A DNA stretch of 64,000 bases from Isoetes taiwanensis (lineage: Eukaryota; Streptophyta; Lycopodiopsida; Isoetales; Isoetaceae), in contig JAJEKV010000052.1 of assembly GCA_021234155.1 (NCBI GenBank), positions 8,355,358 to 8,419,357 of the forward strand, given 5' to 3'. Of this stretch, positions 22,845 through 34,709 are shown piece by piece (within the stretch, counting starts at the first letter, position 1; each line of letters begins with the position of its first letter). The position numbers and the translations under genes are program-made. The notes beneath the pieces are model-generated. The model had not been told where the DNA came from, did not search any database, and saw only the letters and a list, made by a program, of their open reading frames with translations.

Positions 22845-24356
22845 TGTGACGTCCCCTACTTCTTCTACGATGGTCCTATATTAGAAGGCAGAGTTCATCC
22901 CCCTGGCAGCCTAGATGACAGGGGCCACTCACCTGACACCAATCCTTTAGCAATGGATCGATGAGGAAGAATGGATGGGTCATTTGTCCCGTCTTCCCTC
23001 GGGACCATCCTAGCTGCGGAAGCATGAGTAAACATAAGCAAATAAAATCAAATGTAAATAGAGCCACCTCGAAGGATGACTATACCATAGCATACATGTA
23101 TAAACACATCAATAATATCATCATCACATGGGGGATCCTACCCAAGGCTCAGACTCCAGGGTATGGATTGACGGCTTGGGTCTCCAGAAGTCATTGCAGA
23201 CAGAGTTCATAAGAATGGACTGGACTGGCATAGGAACATGGCTATTGGGTAGTCCGCTCCATCTGCCCCTCCCGTGCACATTTTACAGAGTAGGTTGAAG
23301 AGTCTAGGGACTGGACCGTAGCCTGCCGGGTACGTAGCCAAAGGGGCTACTGCTGGGTTGCATCTCCCCAGTCCCGATGAGGCAGGAGGAGAGTCACCCC
23401 CCTCCAGAGGCATGCATGCCCATCACAGGCGGCTAGAGGGCCACTGCCCGTATTCAACTTGAACCTTATTGAAGGTGACACATCACCCAAGAGGTGTCAT
23501 GCCTTGCTCACACGCAGTGGAAAACCATTAAGCCTAGTCCGCTAAGCTCCCTGGTAGGCTTTACACACCAGAGGAATCAATCAGTGATGGGACAAGTCCC
23601 CCTTATTCCACCGGTCTAGCCCCGCCACTCACAACCAGGCGGGCTCTTGTACACAAGCCACATTAATTAGGAATTAATGAGGTTATCTAGAATCATCTGC
23701 TACTGAAGTTTTCAGGGCCTCTACCCCCTTCCCACATATATCGAAGAGCATAGAATGGAACAACATCATCATAAAAGAACTGAGATACTGAATAATATCT
23801 AATCTATCTATCTAAACATACATGGTTAGGTTCATTCGTTACGGCTGGTGATCTTAAGATCTACAAGGCTGCTTAGATTGATCTAACATACTATCCTAGC
23901 TCTTTGTCGGGCTAAGAGTCATCTTTGCACAACAAAATCGCAGATTACATGATCCTTGGCTTGCTCCAGCTCCCCGAATCGTATCCATGCCTTCGTTCTT
24001 GCTGAAGACAGCTGCTCTTGAGAGAACTGTTGTGCAAATGCGGCTCGACGGTATCTTGCAATGCAGAATAGCAGCTTGGCTTGGCCGGAATGGCTCAGGG
24101 AAGCCAAAATGCGAAAATGGAAAAGGTTTAGGGTTTCCCCTTTTGTTCCTTTTACATGAACTTTTAGGTTTAGGTTAGAAGGGACCAATGGGCTTTGCCA
24201 CTTGGCAAAGGGGTTTAATTGCATATGCCTAATATACATGTGCAACATACGAGGTTGCCCCCTAGGCGCAAATCTTTACGGCTCTCAAGTACTTGTCATG
24301 GTGACATGTACGTGTGACGTGGGTATCCAGATCGTATATTATGCTGGAACGTCACA
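22845..24356 (-). repeat. 3' LTR of a chromodomain-type gypsy element
   Basis: The 1512-bp LTR starts on the minus strand at 24356 with TGTGACGTTCC and ends at 22845 with GGACGTCACA, so the two ends form an 8-bp inverted repeat TGTGACGT/ACGTCACA. A purine-rich AAGGTGGGGAGAT tract lies directly before it on the minus strand. Blocks such as CATCTCCCCAGTCCCGATGA and the GTAGTCC...CTCCATC...GCCCCTCC region recur in the LTR at 49.92-51.23 kb. Confidence 0.85.
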
Positions 24357-24369
24357 ATCTCCCCACCTT
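24357..24369 (-). other. Polypurine tract before the 3' LTR
   Basis: Minus-strand AAGGTGGGGAGAT lies against the LTR start. Plus-strand DNA synthesis of LTR retrotransposons begins at such a tract. Confidence 0.7.
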
Positions 24370-25039
24370 GAATTGATGTTATCCTCAGTATCACGTGTCT
24401 CTCCTCCTTGGAAACCTGCATGAACCCTGCAACATATTCCATGCATACAATTTTACAACACAATTACCCCAAGATAATATTTAAGTTTAAATTTCATAAT
24501 CACATCCTTGTTCGATAACATACTATAATAAGGTGATCTCTCACCCTCTTACTTTATCATCTATTATTCACAAAATTTTATGGTTTGCACCATTATCATT
24601 AACATAGTTCTAAAATTCTCTAATTAAGGTTCCATTTGGTCTCCTTGCAACACATTATGACAAAACATGTGTTGCAAGTCTTCCAGTGCAACCCTCTTGC
24701 TGCTAGACCCTGCTATTGGCCTGCAGGTCCAACACTACGTTAGTATATATTTAATTATTATAAAGTTAGTTATTAGGGAACCACCCATTAATTACAATTT
24801 ATATGGATGCAAGACTAATCTCCCGACATATGAAGATGATGTTTCTTCCATCTTGGCCGTGGAGACAGCGCCCTATCGCCTAAGATGATCACTCATGCCT
24901 ACACCTTTAGTCGCCTTTGGCGTGAAGGATGGCGTCCTTCCCGTAGCACACATTTACTAGAGGTGCTTTCCAATCAATGCATGCCTAAATGACCTCTTAT
25001 CTCTCAAGTTCGTCTACTTCTGTGGCAACGGAAGTAGAC

Positions 25040-26675
25040 ATCTTAATCTACCTCACACTCACTTATCGGTTTGGTGTCGACTACTTCAGTAACGAGATGA
25101 CCCTTGCATTGCTCCATGAATTGGGGGTACTGCTTCTCCAAATCTGATTGTAGTACCCACGTAGCATCTTCCACAGGCAAGTGCGTCTATTTCACTAGGT
25201 ATTGGAGAAATTGTGATCTTCTTGTCTTCTTATAGGACCTGTCAAGAAGAACCTCTGGGACAATTTCAAGCTGGTCGTCCGTCATCTCCAGTAATTCTGT
25301 TGTCTCCAATACTTCCTTTAGATTAGGAGTGTGCCTCTTCAGGAGACTTATATAAAAGACCCTATAGATTTTGAGATGTGCTGGCAGATCCAACTTGTAG
25401 AATTGGTTACCTACTCTTTTGGTTATCCTGAGCGGCCCAGCCCATCTTGGAGCAAGTTTCTTGCAATTGCCGATGCGGAGCTTCGCTTGCTTGACCTTGA
25501 TCTTCAGCCATACGTTGTCCCCAACTTAGAACTCTCTTACTGTTCTGTGCTTATCGGCTACACTCTTCTGTCGGCTTCTTGCTGCTAGAAGATATCCTCT
25601 CACTTCTTCCACTAGCTGCTGCATATCAGATAACATCTGTTGAGAGACTTCAACCTTGGACACTAGATTGTGCCACGTATCTGGTGTCAAGCATTGATAC
25701 CCATAATTGATCATGAAGGGGGACATCTGGGAAGATTCTTGTTTGGTGCTATTATAGGCAACTCCATCAAGTGAATCCCACTTAGATTGCTTGTTCCAGA
25801 CATAGTCTCTCAACATATCTTCTATGATTCGATTCGTGCGCTCCGTCTACCCATCCCTCTGAGGATGATACGCCGTACTCATGGAGAGTTTCGTCTGAAT
25901 CGTGATGAACAAGTTTTGCCAAAATACGCTCATGAACTTTGAATCTCTATCCGAGATTATTTCTCTCGATATCCCGTGGAGTCTAAAGATCTCTTTGGTG
26001 AACAATACGACGATATCTAACGCCGTGTCTGTGGTCCTGCACGCCACAAAATGTGCCATCTTTGACAATTTGTCCACTACTACCATCAAGTCATCTTTGC
26101 CCCTTATGGTTCTCGGGAACCCTGCAATAAGGTCCATGCTTATTACCTCCCATTTCGCATTCGGCACAGGCAATGGCTCTAATGCTCCAGGAATTTGAAG
26201 TTTTTCTGTTCGTCTGCTGACATAACTGAATGTACTTGGCTATCTGCTTTTTCATGCCGGGCCAGAAGCATCTACTTCTGATCTTAAGATAGGTTGCCTT
26301 CCTTCTTAAAATGCTTGAAGGTTTCCCTCTCTTTGTCCATTCTTGCCTCCTTAGAAAGGCTTGCCCATGCTTCCTTGAAGTCTCGGTCCGTTGGCAACAT
26401 TTCTTCTATCTTCTTGCCAAACATACGGGTGAGTTTTGATATGGCATTGCAATGGACTCTCGTCATCAAGGGGTGCCTTGAGAGCGCATCCGCAACCACA
26501 TTGAGCTTGCCTGGCTTGTACGTGATGATAAAGTCATACCCCTTCAGGAACTCCATCAATCTTCTTTGTCTCAAATGGAACAACACATGCATGTCTCCTA
26601 AACTGGTTGGATGTTAAAGAGTCCCTATTTGCAAAAGCAAGGCATTGTGATCACAAAAAACGTCTGATTACCTTT
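25040..26675 (-). pseudogene. Ty3/gypsy pol 3' half with chromodomain (chromovirus type)
   Basis: In minus-strand order, the RNase H end (DHNALLLQ, LMEFLKGYDFIITYKPGK, ADALSRHPL) lies at 26675-26284. The integrase core (WEVISMDLIAGFPRT, VVVDKLSKMAHF, IISDRDSKF, STAYHPQRDG) lies at 26173-25847, and the next part (YNSTKQESSQMSPFMINYGY) at 25816-25526. The C-terminal part with DLPAHLKIYRVFYISLLK and a chromodomain-like end (FLQYLVK-stop-THLPVEDATW) lies at 25393-25100. The stop replaces the expected Trp. Other stops and shifts occur. The chromodomain marks the chromovirus group. The reverse transcriptase, gag and 5' LTR are missing. Confidence 0.85.
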
Positions 26676-26787
26676 GATTCTGGTGTCCACACAACACACA
26701 ACGCACAATACACAACACACACCTGATATGCATGTACACATTGTGTATCAAGGGAGAAGATATGCATATATGCATTGTGTATTAGGG

Positions 26788-26897
<110 letters not shown>

Positions 26898-27403
26898 TTT
26901 TGATTTAGCTACGGAGATGGGGATTTCTGGTGTGTGCATTGCATAGATCTTGCATTTTTAGTCTGAGATCATTAGATTTAGTTTTTCTTGCGAGGTTTGG
27001 AGTTAGGCTGTGCATCAATGTTTTGTTCCTTTACAAAACTTGCTCCTTAGATGTTTCCTCTCTGTAACAAAAATCCGATCAAAGGTCTTCAAGAAATTCT
27101 CTCATTTCTATGCTAGGGAAACATGTATTTTCATTCTCTGCTCTATTAGACTTGTCCTTATGCTTTTGCAATCCTTGTCTCATGATGAGGAACCAAACAT
27201 TTCTTCAGGCCAATCTTCATAAAGTCATGGTATCAAGTATTGTATTGTTTTGAAATAGCAATTTTGGTTGATTGTGAAAACATGACTTTGAAGTATAATT
27301 TAAGCCACTTCACCCTCGGGACACAGAGGGCAACCCTCCGTGCGCAGCACCTTGTTTTCTTATGTCTACACCATCGCGTGGCACCCCTGTCAAAATTCCT
27401 CCC

Positions 27404-27880
27404 CCCCTTTTTTTTTTGAAGAACTGTGTCATCAATATATTAAAAGAATGGTAATGTTACAAAGCAAGTGAGGAGGAAGGAGAACTGCCCCAAAGAGACA
27501 GCGATACCTCGACACTCCACAACAAACTCACAGAAAAACTGCAACTCTACTGCTGTACAAACCGACCATCACCATCTACAACACCCAAGAAGTCCCGCCA
27601 AATGGCAAACTTCCGCTCTACTACTCCCGGGAACACCAGAAAGCTCTGAAATAGCTTGTACCTGAGTCGAGGAATCAGAGAGGCTGCAGGCTACTGAATC
27701 CCCTGAAAGATCCACAACCGCCGCCGCTTCCAAATCAACCACACCAACCAAGCCACGCACAGATGCAAGGCTTGCTGCCGCAAGATCGGCCAAGCACCAG
27801 GATACACATGAATGCTTACTGATATTTCCAAACATAATTTATCTCTTATAAATTCCTCCCCTTTTCGATGCATAATTTCT
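27404..27880 (-). pseudogene. L1-type LINE 3' end with poly(A) tail
   Basis: The minus strand encodes a stretch like the end of the zf-RVT domain of plant L1 LINEs (YPGAWPILRQQALHLCVAWL then WLIWKRRRLWIFQG). About 400 bp of 3' UTR-like sequence follows, then an A-run (T-run at 27408-27417 on the plus strand). No reverse transcriptase core is present. This is a different LINE family from the (TTCC)n-tailed ones. Confidence 0.55.
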
Positions 27881-27884
27881 TAGT

Positions 27885-28358
27885 TGTCCGAAAGAGGAAA
27901 ATGATGGGGAAATAAAGTAAAAAGGAAATGGGAATGGGATAAAGGAAAGAGAAAGGGAAAAGAAAAGGGAGGAAAGGGGAAAAGGGCACGTGGAAAAGGG
28001 AAAGAGAAAAGAAAAAGGAGGAACGGGAAAAAGGGCACGCGGAAAAGGAAAGTGGAAAAGGGCACGGGAAAAAGAGAAAAAGGGAAAGGGTGAGGAAAAT
28101 GATGGGGAAATAAAGTCCTTCCTTTTTCGCATTCTCTTTCCCTTTAACCCTTTCCCTTTTTCTCTTTTTCCCGTGCCCTTTTCCCCTTTCCTTTTCCGCG
28201 TGCCCTTTTTCCTGTTCCTCCTTTTTCTTTTCTCTTTCCCTTTTCCACGTGCCATTTTCCCCTTTCCTCCCTTTTCTTTTCCCTTTCTCTTTCCTTTATC
28301 CCATTCCCATTTCCTTTTTACTTTATTTCCCCATCATTTTCCTCTTTCCCTTCGGACA
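27885..28358. repeat. Foldback element: two ~220-bp homopurine/homopyrimidine inverted arms
   Basis: The left arm runs from TGTCCGAAAGAGGAAAATGA to about 28110 and is almost entirely purine. The right arm, from about 28135 to TTCGGACA at 28358, is its near-perfect reverse complement. The arms carry GGGCACGTGG, GGGCACGCGG and GGGCACGGG words spaced by purine runs. The loop is about 25 bp. CTTAG on the left and CTTAT on the right might be a worn target duplication. Open frames in this segment are artefacts of the simple composition. Confidence 0.9.
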
Positions 28359-28879
28359 CTTATGCTCTACATCGCAATACTCAGTAGCCACCTCTTCTAA
28401 GCCAATTAACTGCGAGTGTATTGTCCGGGGGATTCGCACAGAAGACCCGTATAAACCAAGTGAGTGTCTAGAAGGGGATTTTTTCTCAATGTTTCCGTAC
28501 GTATACTAGGGGTTTAAATCCGAATGTATTTTCTCCATGGAAGGGGTGTTTTTCCAACACTTTCATGTACGTATATAGGGGTGTTTCTTCTCACCTTAAG
28601 CACGCAGGTGGCATATGCTCATATAATAAAGGTGAATATCACGGGGTGTATTGAACATGAGCTAGTTTGGCACCTCTTGGAAAAGGGGTGGTCTTTTGAC
28701 CACGAAACTCGGTTTCCAGGGTAACTCAAAATTTGGAGTCCATTGGCAGAGCCAAATCATAGTTCCGGAGTGGGGAATCGCCCGTTTGTTAACAGGACCT
28801 TCGGGAGTTGTCCATCTCTAGCCCAACCCCTTCCCTCTACATCATGATGTAGAGCAAGGTCGAATCTGACTAGGATGTG

Positions 28880-29395
28880 GCCTCCAAAACGTAAACCCTG
28901 TGAATTACTATTTTCTTGAAGGGTTTTTGTTTAGTCTTTTGTATTTGGGACATGGCCAGAAGATGCAGTTGAGAATGCAAAGTAGCAGGAACTGATGGAA
29001 TGGAGTTTGGATCTATCCTCCTCCCGATATGGTAATGCTTTTGCAGTAGTAAGACATTGTTTTGGATCATTCTGGATGGCCAATGACCTGAACCCCATTT
29101 TTCAATTGCCATGGCTATGCATGCATTTCTAGAGATGATGCACTGAGTTATCCATGAAAACAACCATGTTTTGGCCTTTGAAACAAAAAACCCATGAGTT
29201 GTTAGGTTCTTGAGGGGTTCACATTTTAGGGGCCGAGTTTTGGTCTTTTGCACTTGGAACGTGGGCGAGAAAACACAAAAGCAACAGGAACTGACGAAAA
29301 TGAGTTTGGATCTATCCTCCTTCTATTATGGCGATTAAAAGTCAAGAGTCATCCCCTTTTGCACTAGTAAGATGTTGTTTGGGATCGTTCTACTT
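28880..29395. repeat. Diverged direct repeat, two units about 310 bp apart
   Basis: The unit at about 28900-29085 recurs at about 29205-29395. Shared blocks include TTTGGATCTATCCTCCT, GTTTTGGTCTTTTG versus GTTTAGTCTTTTG, AGCAACAGGAACTGA versus AGCAGGAACTGA, and GTAAGA-TTGTTT-GGATC. No coding frame is recognised. Confidence 0.6.
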
Positions 29396-30369
29396 AGAGT
29401 TGACTTTGATAGACGTTAGACTAGGTCTTATGTTGAATTGAGAATAGAAGCATTAGGATTGCTAGAATGAAGATAAATGATTATAGAGAAGTAAAGCTTG
29501 TTCATTACTACGGAATTGTTATTACCTGACTGGAGCATAAGGCTTGATCCTGGTGGCTAGACATGACATCAGTTTGTTGCTAGACGAAGTTCTATGAGAA
29601 GGAGGTTCATCTCCATCAAACTTTTCCTGCATGTACTTCCAATCATTCTAGTCAAAGTGGAAAACAAATTGCAAATTCATTCCATCCCCACCGAAATGTA
29701 GAAAAATTGCTTCTTCTAGTTGACCTTGACTAGACAGCCATCTTGATGCATTCATTCTTGAGAAAGGCGGCATGTGGTTTCAATGAAGTAGTAGCGGCAG
29801 CTTAGAGCAGAGCCAATGCTGTGTCTTTTTTCCTACAAACTCTTTTGCATGTATTGTTGTGCTCAGGTGCAAGCAATCATATTAGTAGCACATAAATTGT
29901 GAGTATGCCCAAATTAGATGCTGATGAACATATAGCCAATACATGAACACTTGATGAGATGCACATAGTTTGGAGTGCTCAGATAACTAGGGATATATAC
30001 ACATATATGGATGCACAATTCAACCATTTGATGTTGCATTTATCAACAAAATGCTCCATTTTCATTCTGTTTTCTAATTTCAACCTCCTAGAAATCAATT
30101 CCTAAGGCTCAAATAGAAATTACCTACTTCCTTTTTTAATGACAATATTTTGTCATTCTCGGTTGAGAAAGTTTGAAGTATTCTAAACAATTTATTTGAG
30201 TGGCATCCTCTAGCGCCAACTTCTCAAAGAAAGTGTTTGATGCAAATGTCATATTACTAATAGATAAATAGGGAGTATGCCCAAATTGAAAGCTAAATCA
30301 GATCATATATTCTTGCAAATGTGCAGCTCAAAGATGTTGTCCACCTTCTTGCAAAGCAATTTTGTTTGC
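29396..30369. other. Intergenic, no gene seen
   Basis: AT-rich sequence; no supported coding frame, RNA gene or repeat. Confidence 0.4.
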
Positions 30370-30860
30370 ACTTGCTAGAAGCTAGAGTCACTTTGTAAGG
30401 AAGGCCAACTAAAGGAAGCTATACATGTCTTTGAGAATCTTAAATTGGAAGGTCAGATATGCCATAAAGCTTATGTTGTTCTTCTCTATGCTTATATCAA
30501 ATTGAAGGCCCTTTCAAAAGGAACACAAGTCCATAACCACTTTAGGCTATGTTGAGTGAAATTTGAATAAAAATACCATGTACTTTAAATGTGGGAGCAT
30601 CGAAGATGCCAGACAAGCATGTAATAAGATGGTTGATATAGATTTGTATTCATGGACTGCATTGGTCCCAAGCAGTGTGAAATCTGCAAAAAAGGGGGAA
30701 GCAATTACAAATTTTGACCATATACAATAAAATGAAATGGAACGTGATCGTGTTCCATTCCTAAGTATATTGAATGCATGTTAGGCTTAAAACAGACAGA
30801 AACATTGCATGCTCGATTATTAATGAAGATGTGGCTTGCCTTTGGCCCGAATAATGTTTT
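30370..30860 (+). pseudogene. Pentatricopeptide-repeat (PPR) protein pseudogene
   Basis: The plus strand reads LCKEGQLKEAIHVFENLKLE, then KAYVVLLYAYIKLKALSKGT and QVHNHF. After frame breaks comes MYFKCGSIEDARQACNKMVD with DLYSWTALV. Further on are MERDRVPFLSILNAC and LKQTETLHARLL. This is the plant PPR pattern (LL-x-AC-x-x-x-x-x-L-x-x-G-x-x-x-H and MYxKCGxIxxA). At least three stops and two shifts are present, and only about four repeats remain. It is not obviously the same gene as the remnant at 17.7-18.4 kb. Confidence 0.75.
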
Positions 30861-31015
30861 AAGCATTCCGATTTCTCAAAAATATTGCCCGTGTGGTGTG
30901 CCCTCCTTCGTGTCCAATCTTCTAACAACTTCATGGGAATACTTGCTATACACTTCGATAGAGTTTTGAATATATAATAGGATATGCTCTTGGCGAACGA
31001 CCAAGATTTAGCCAT

Positions 31016-32790
31016 TAGACATGCATTGTAAGCGGGGTTAAGTCCTAGATAATTAAATGCATAAAACTCACATCGAACCTGACACTAAGAGGGCGGAGGA
31101 GACCATGAAACTCTATTGATAAGAAAAGGGTCAGAACTGATTTTAAAGATGCAGATTAGGTTTCTAGAAACTTCTTCTAAATGCATAGTTTTTGCCTTCT
31201 ATCTCAAATGCAACCATCGTGCAAAGCTATAAACTTCTTCCCCTAGGAACATGCTTCCGTTTTGTCTTTACGGTAAGCTTTAGAATTGTTGTATAGATTC
31301 TCTAGTAGGTAGTGATCTCGAAATGATCCAAAAGCATAAAAACACATGGGATGCCTGCATGCTTGTCAATCCCTAGAATCACGATCCCATGGCTCGGATC
31401 AGTGATGTTTCCTAGAACTATTTATTTTGGCAAGTATGCAGTGACCCTACCACAATGCACTGTTCACTTTAAAATTCATATAAAATCAAAGGTTCAATTA
31501 TCAGTCAAATCCTTCTTACATGTTAATATGTACCAGTCGTGTTACATGTAAAAAATACATAAAAATCTATTGGTCCCTGTTTTTATGATTTTTTTTCACT
31601 ATTTTTGTATTTTTCTTCACGAGCTAGAGAGTAAGAAACAAAAAATTGCACCTCGATCCGATGTCTGAGAAGGGAGATAGGGTTGCTTGAACATGGCAGA
31701 GTTAAAACTATTGCTTGTCTTCTGTGAATAAATATTGGTTTCCAAAAAGTTGTTCCCAAATAAAATCTCTAACTTTTGTAGGGAAATGAATTTTGACCTA
31801 AAATTTTAAATATAAGCAGTAGACAACTTGCTTTATCTAAAACAAATGTCCATTGGCCTTGATGATGAAGTTTTAATTTTCTTTTATTTATTTCATTTAC
31901 AGGTGACTGATAACTTATGTCTATATAGGAGTGAAATGATTCAAAGTCATCCTTCAAAAAATCATTATTATGAAAGGTTACCATGATATGGAATCATTCA
32001 AAAAAAAAAAACATAAAAAAAACATAGCGTTTGTTCTCAAGAAATCAAGAAATGTTTGTATATCTGAGACAATTACTGGTCCAGCTTCTTTTTAAAATTA
32101 AAGACTCCCTCATATTAATCGATTTCAATTTCAATTGCGGGATATAAACACCTCATGAGCTACTCTATTCATTAAAAATAATCAATGCTCATGATCTTGA
32201 GGTTTAGAGTAAACATTCTTATGTCCATTCCAAGTTATCTATTAGATTACGCATTACATGGATTTTATAAACCTATGCATTGAATGGTGAACTCAAAACT
32301 TGTATTTTCAAACTTCTCAAGTTATGGAAGCAATGCAAAAGAATGAAAAACAAATATAGAAAGCTATAACTATGAAAAATAAAGGTAGATTGCTAAGTCT
32401 GCTGGTCCACATGACTTAGATCATTCAAAAAGCCAGAACATCCTCATCTTAATTAGTTTTAAACTCACCTTAAGAATATATAAATCTCATATATAGTATT
32501 CTATTTGAAAAAATTAGTTGCTTGCTAGAATTGCATTATTTAATGGTAATGTTGAAGCACAAGCAAACTGAACCTATATGAATCTCCACTCACCCTTCTA
32601 AAAATCATGTTAGAGAATGTAGAAAATCACCATATCATTGTATAAGTGACAGATGAACAATAAATAGAATTGATAATTACTTGTATACCCAATTCGTCTA
32701 ATTGTGGACCATAATGGTCTATGCCCATTTATATTCAAGTCTTACATATAGTAGTATGTTATTTTTAACATCAAATTCCATTTCTAAGCC
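31016..32790. other. Intergenic, AT-rich, no gene seen
   Basis: Only short open frames with no recognisable similarity. There are several homopolymer A/T runs (for example near 32000). Confidence 0.4.
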
Positions 32791-32793
32791 TAC

Positions 32794-33086
32794 TGAGGAT
32801 GCAAATGGCACCATGGCGGCGCCATTTGCATCCTCAGCATGCATTTGATATAGCAGACCAAATGTATGCTAGTGAATGCAAATGGCGCCATTTGCATTCC
32901 TCAACATGCATTTGGTGAAGCAGACCATGCTAAGGATGCACGCCATTTGCATCCTCAATATGCATCAGACAAATATATATTCAAGAAACTAGTGCTATTT
33001 GACTAGGAAAACTCAAAAATCAGGTGTGCGGTATAACCCCAAATGGCACCTTGAGGGTGCAAATGGTGCCATGGCACCCATTTGCA
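32794..33086. repeat. Cluster of palindromes built on ATGCAAATGGC
   Basis: There are four imperfect or perfect inverted repeats. 32794-32836 has TGAGGATGCAAATGGC arms. 32874-32899 is a perfect 26-bp palindrome centred on GGCGCC. 32933-32955 has AGGATGCA arms. 33055-33086 has GGGTGCAAATGG with a GGTGCCATGGCACC centre. CATGCATTTG words separate them. The octamer ATGCAAAT/ATTTGCAT is shared by most arms. Confidence 0.85.
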
Positions 33087-33562
33087 ACTGCATCCCATTC
33101 TGCTCCTGTATTTGCTGTAAAGATCATTGCTTGGTCAGCTATCATGCTAATCCCTTTGGGATCTTTGGTAATCCTTGGTGGCATCTTAGGTGCAGTCATG
33201 GAAACATGCATGGCTTTGCTGCTGCTACTGCCAGAATATGATTTTTCAAAATAAGCAGCCCTATTAGCAGAGTTTTTCTCTTTTAAGAATGATACTGGCC
33301 TGATCATTTTTTTTTCTATATCAGCCATTTCATTGTTCCCGAATGCCACCTTCAGGTCTTTTGTAGGATTGTTTGTATGTGCAATAGTCATATTGATCAA
33401 ATTCTTGCGTACCTCAAAATTTGCAGTGCTTCGAGCAATCTGCAATTCATTACATACAGCTTCAGTCACTAAAAAGCACAGCCAGCTGATCTGCAACAAA
33501 AGGATAGCAGAGCATCGACACAACAGCCAGGCAAATGCATTCCGACATAGAGCTCCAATCAC
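33020..33562 (-). CDS. Hypothetical open frame, doubtful
   Basis: A 180-codon minus-strand frame with a hydrophobic N-terminus (LCRCSAILLLQISWLCFLV) that resembles a signal anchor. Its last codons lie inside the palindrome cluster, and no family is recognised. It lies just downstream of the UDP-glycosyltransferase fragment on the same strand, but nothing links the two. It may be a chance frame. Confidence 0.2.
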   Translation of the reverse strand: MIGALCRNAFAWLLCRCSAILLLQISWLCFLVTEAVCNELQIARSTANFEVRKNLINMTIAHTNNPTKDLKVAFGNNEMADIEKKMIRPVSFLKEKNSANRAAYFEKSYSGSSSSKAMHVSMTAPKMPPRITKDPKGISMIADQAMIFTANTGAEWDAVANGCHGTICTLKVPFGVIPHT

Positions 33563-33639
33563 AGTCTGTCATAAATCTGCCTACACATGGTTGCAAAAGA
33601 ATTAGATGCTGTGCTGCCCAGCCTGGAATAATGAACCCC

Positions 33640-34065
33640 TGTTTCTGTTTCTTTGTGCGCTCTTCAAAACCCTACAGAAGAACGCCTTTCAGCTGCTCAG
33701 ATGCAACCCACAGAAACGGATGCTTGCTCACCTCCAATCCCACTGCAATTTCTTTAACGTCATCATCTGCCAAATTAATCCCAAACGAACAGATTAACAG
33801 GACAGATGAGGGCTTCTGTCCATCCATCCATTCCTTGCAAAGTGAATCGCTGTAGACCACACTCTGATCCAAATAACTAGATGGCAGTAGCGGACCAATG
33901 GCGAGCACACACAGAGTCCGATTCAAATCTGCTCGAAGACTCTCCATGGCCCTTTGCTCAAGGGCGTCTGATGTGTTCACCAAAACCCCTTCAGCTTCCT
34001 GCAAATCCTCCCGCCAGTTATGCTGCTGGATCTGCCCATTTTCGCTCAGAGAGAGTGCCTGAAAT
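33640..34065 (-). pseudogene. UDP-glycosyltransferase (UGT) fragment
   Basis: The minus strand reads LQEAEGVLVNTSDALEQRAM, a GPLLPSSYLD-type block, CKEWMDGQKPSSVLLICSFG and VKEIAVGLEVSKHPFLWV. This is the middle of a plant family-1 UGT (consensus VLVNTFxxLE, CLxWLDxQPxxSVLYVSFGS, ALGLExSxxxFLWV). The signature PSPG box that binds the sugar donor should follow, but the frame ends in a stop after EQLKGVLL. The N-terminal acceptor domain is absent apart from a few residues. Plant UGTs glycosylate hormones and secondary metabolites in the cytosol; this fragment cannot. Confidence 0.8.
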
Positions 34066-34592
34066 GGAGCTTCTGGCTGAAATGTGCTTGTGCTTTTTGT
34101 GCTTGTGGCAGGGTGCTAGGTATTACAAGAACTCGTCATTTTACCTGAAGATGTCGCCAAGATATCCAGATCTTCCGCAGAAAATGATGCCCCACTGTTG
34201 CATGTACCTTTAGCCGATGAATCTGCAAGGAAAACATGTTAGGACGCATGCATTTCAAGAAAATCATGCCAAAATCGACAGATAATCATGAAACATTCAG
34301 ATTACAAAAAGTAATCATGCTAAACCTGTGATGAAGCTGTCAGAAAATGCTGAATCAAGACCAAGGATGCAAGCGCCAGTGAAAATCACAAAATCGAGGC
34401 ACCAGCGCCAAAACTCTGCAAAAAGGAAGCAACACACAAAACAGTACTGGAGCAAGCCAAAAAGTGAGCAAGGAAGGCAAGCGGCTAACGGACCGCCATC
34501 GCCGACCTCGCCAAGCTCGCCGGAAATGTTAAGGCTGAGGTCCGAAATGTTTGCCCATACGTGTGAAATGTGGCCTACCCCTAACATTTTGA

Positions 34593-34709
34593 GGGGAAAT
34601 GTTCGGTGGCAGGGCATTACACGGGGTGCGGCCACTGGCTCTGGCTCGCCCTAACGGGCTCGCCAGGTGGCCTTACCCCGCGTAATGCCCTGCCACCGAA
34701 CATTACCCC
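34593..34709. repeat. Hairpin with GGTGGCAGGGCATTAC arms
   Basis: The left arm 34593-34626 (AATGTTCGGTGGCAGGGCAT core) is the reverse complement of 34676-34709, with further pairing inside (GGCCACTGGC against GCCAGGTGGCC). The loop contains CCCTAACGGGC. It is probably a small foldback transposon or its hairpin end. Confidence 0.8.

Noticed and set aside
27839-28509. Several long open frames rich in Lys/Arg/Glu or Phe/Pro/Leu
   Set aside because: They are produced by the homopurine/homopyrimidine arms of the foldback and appear on both strands.
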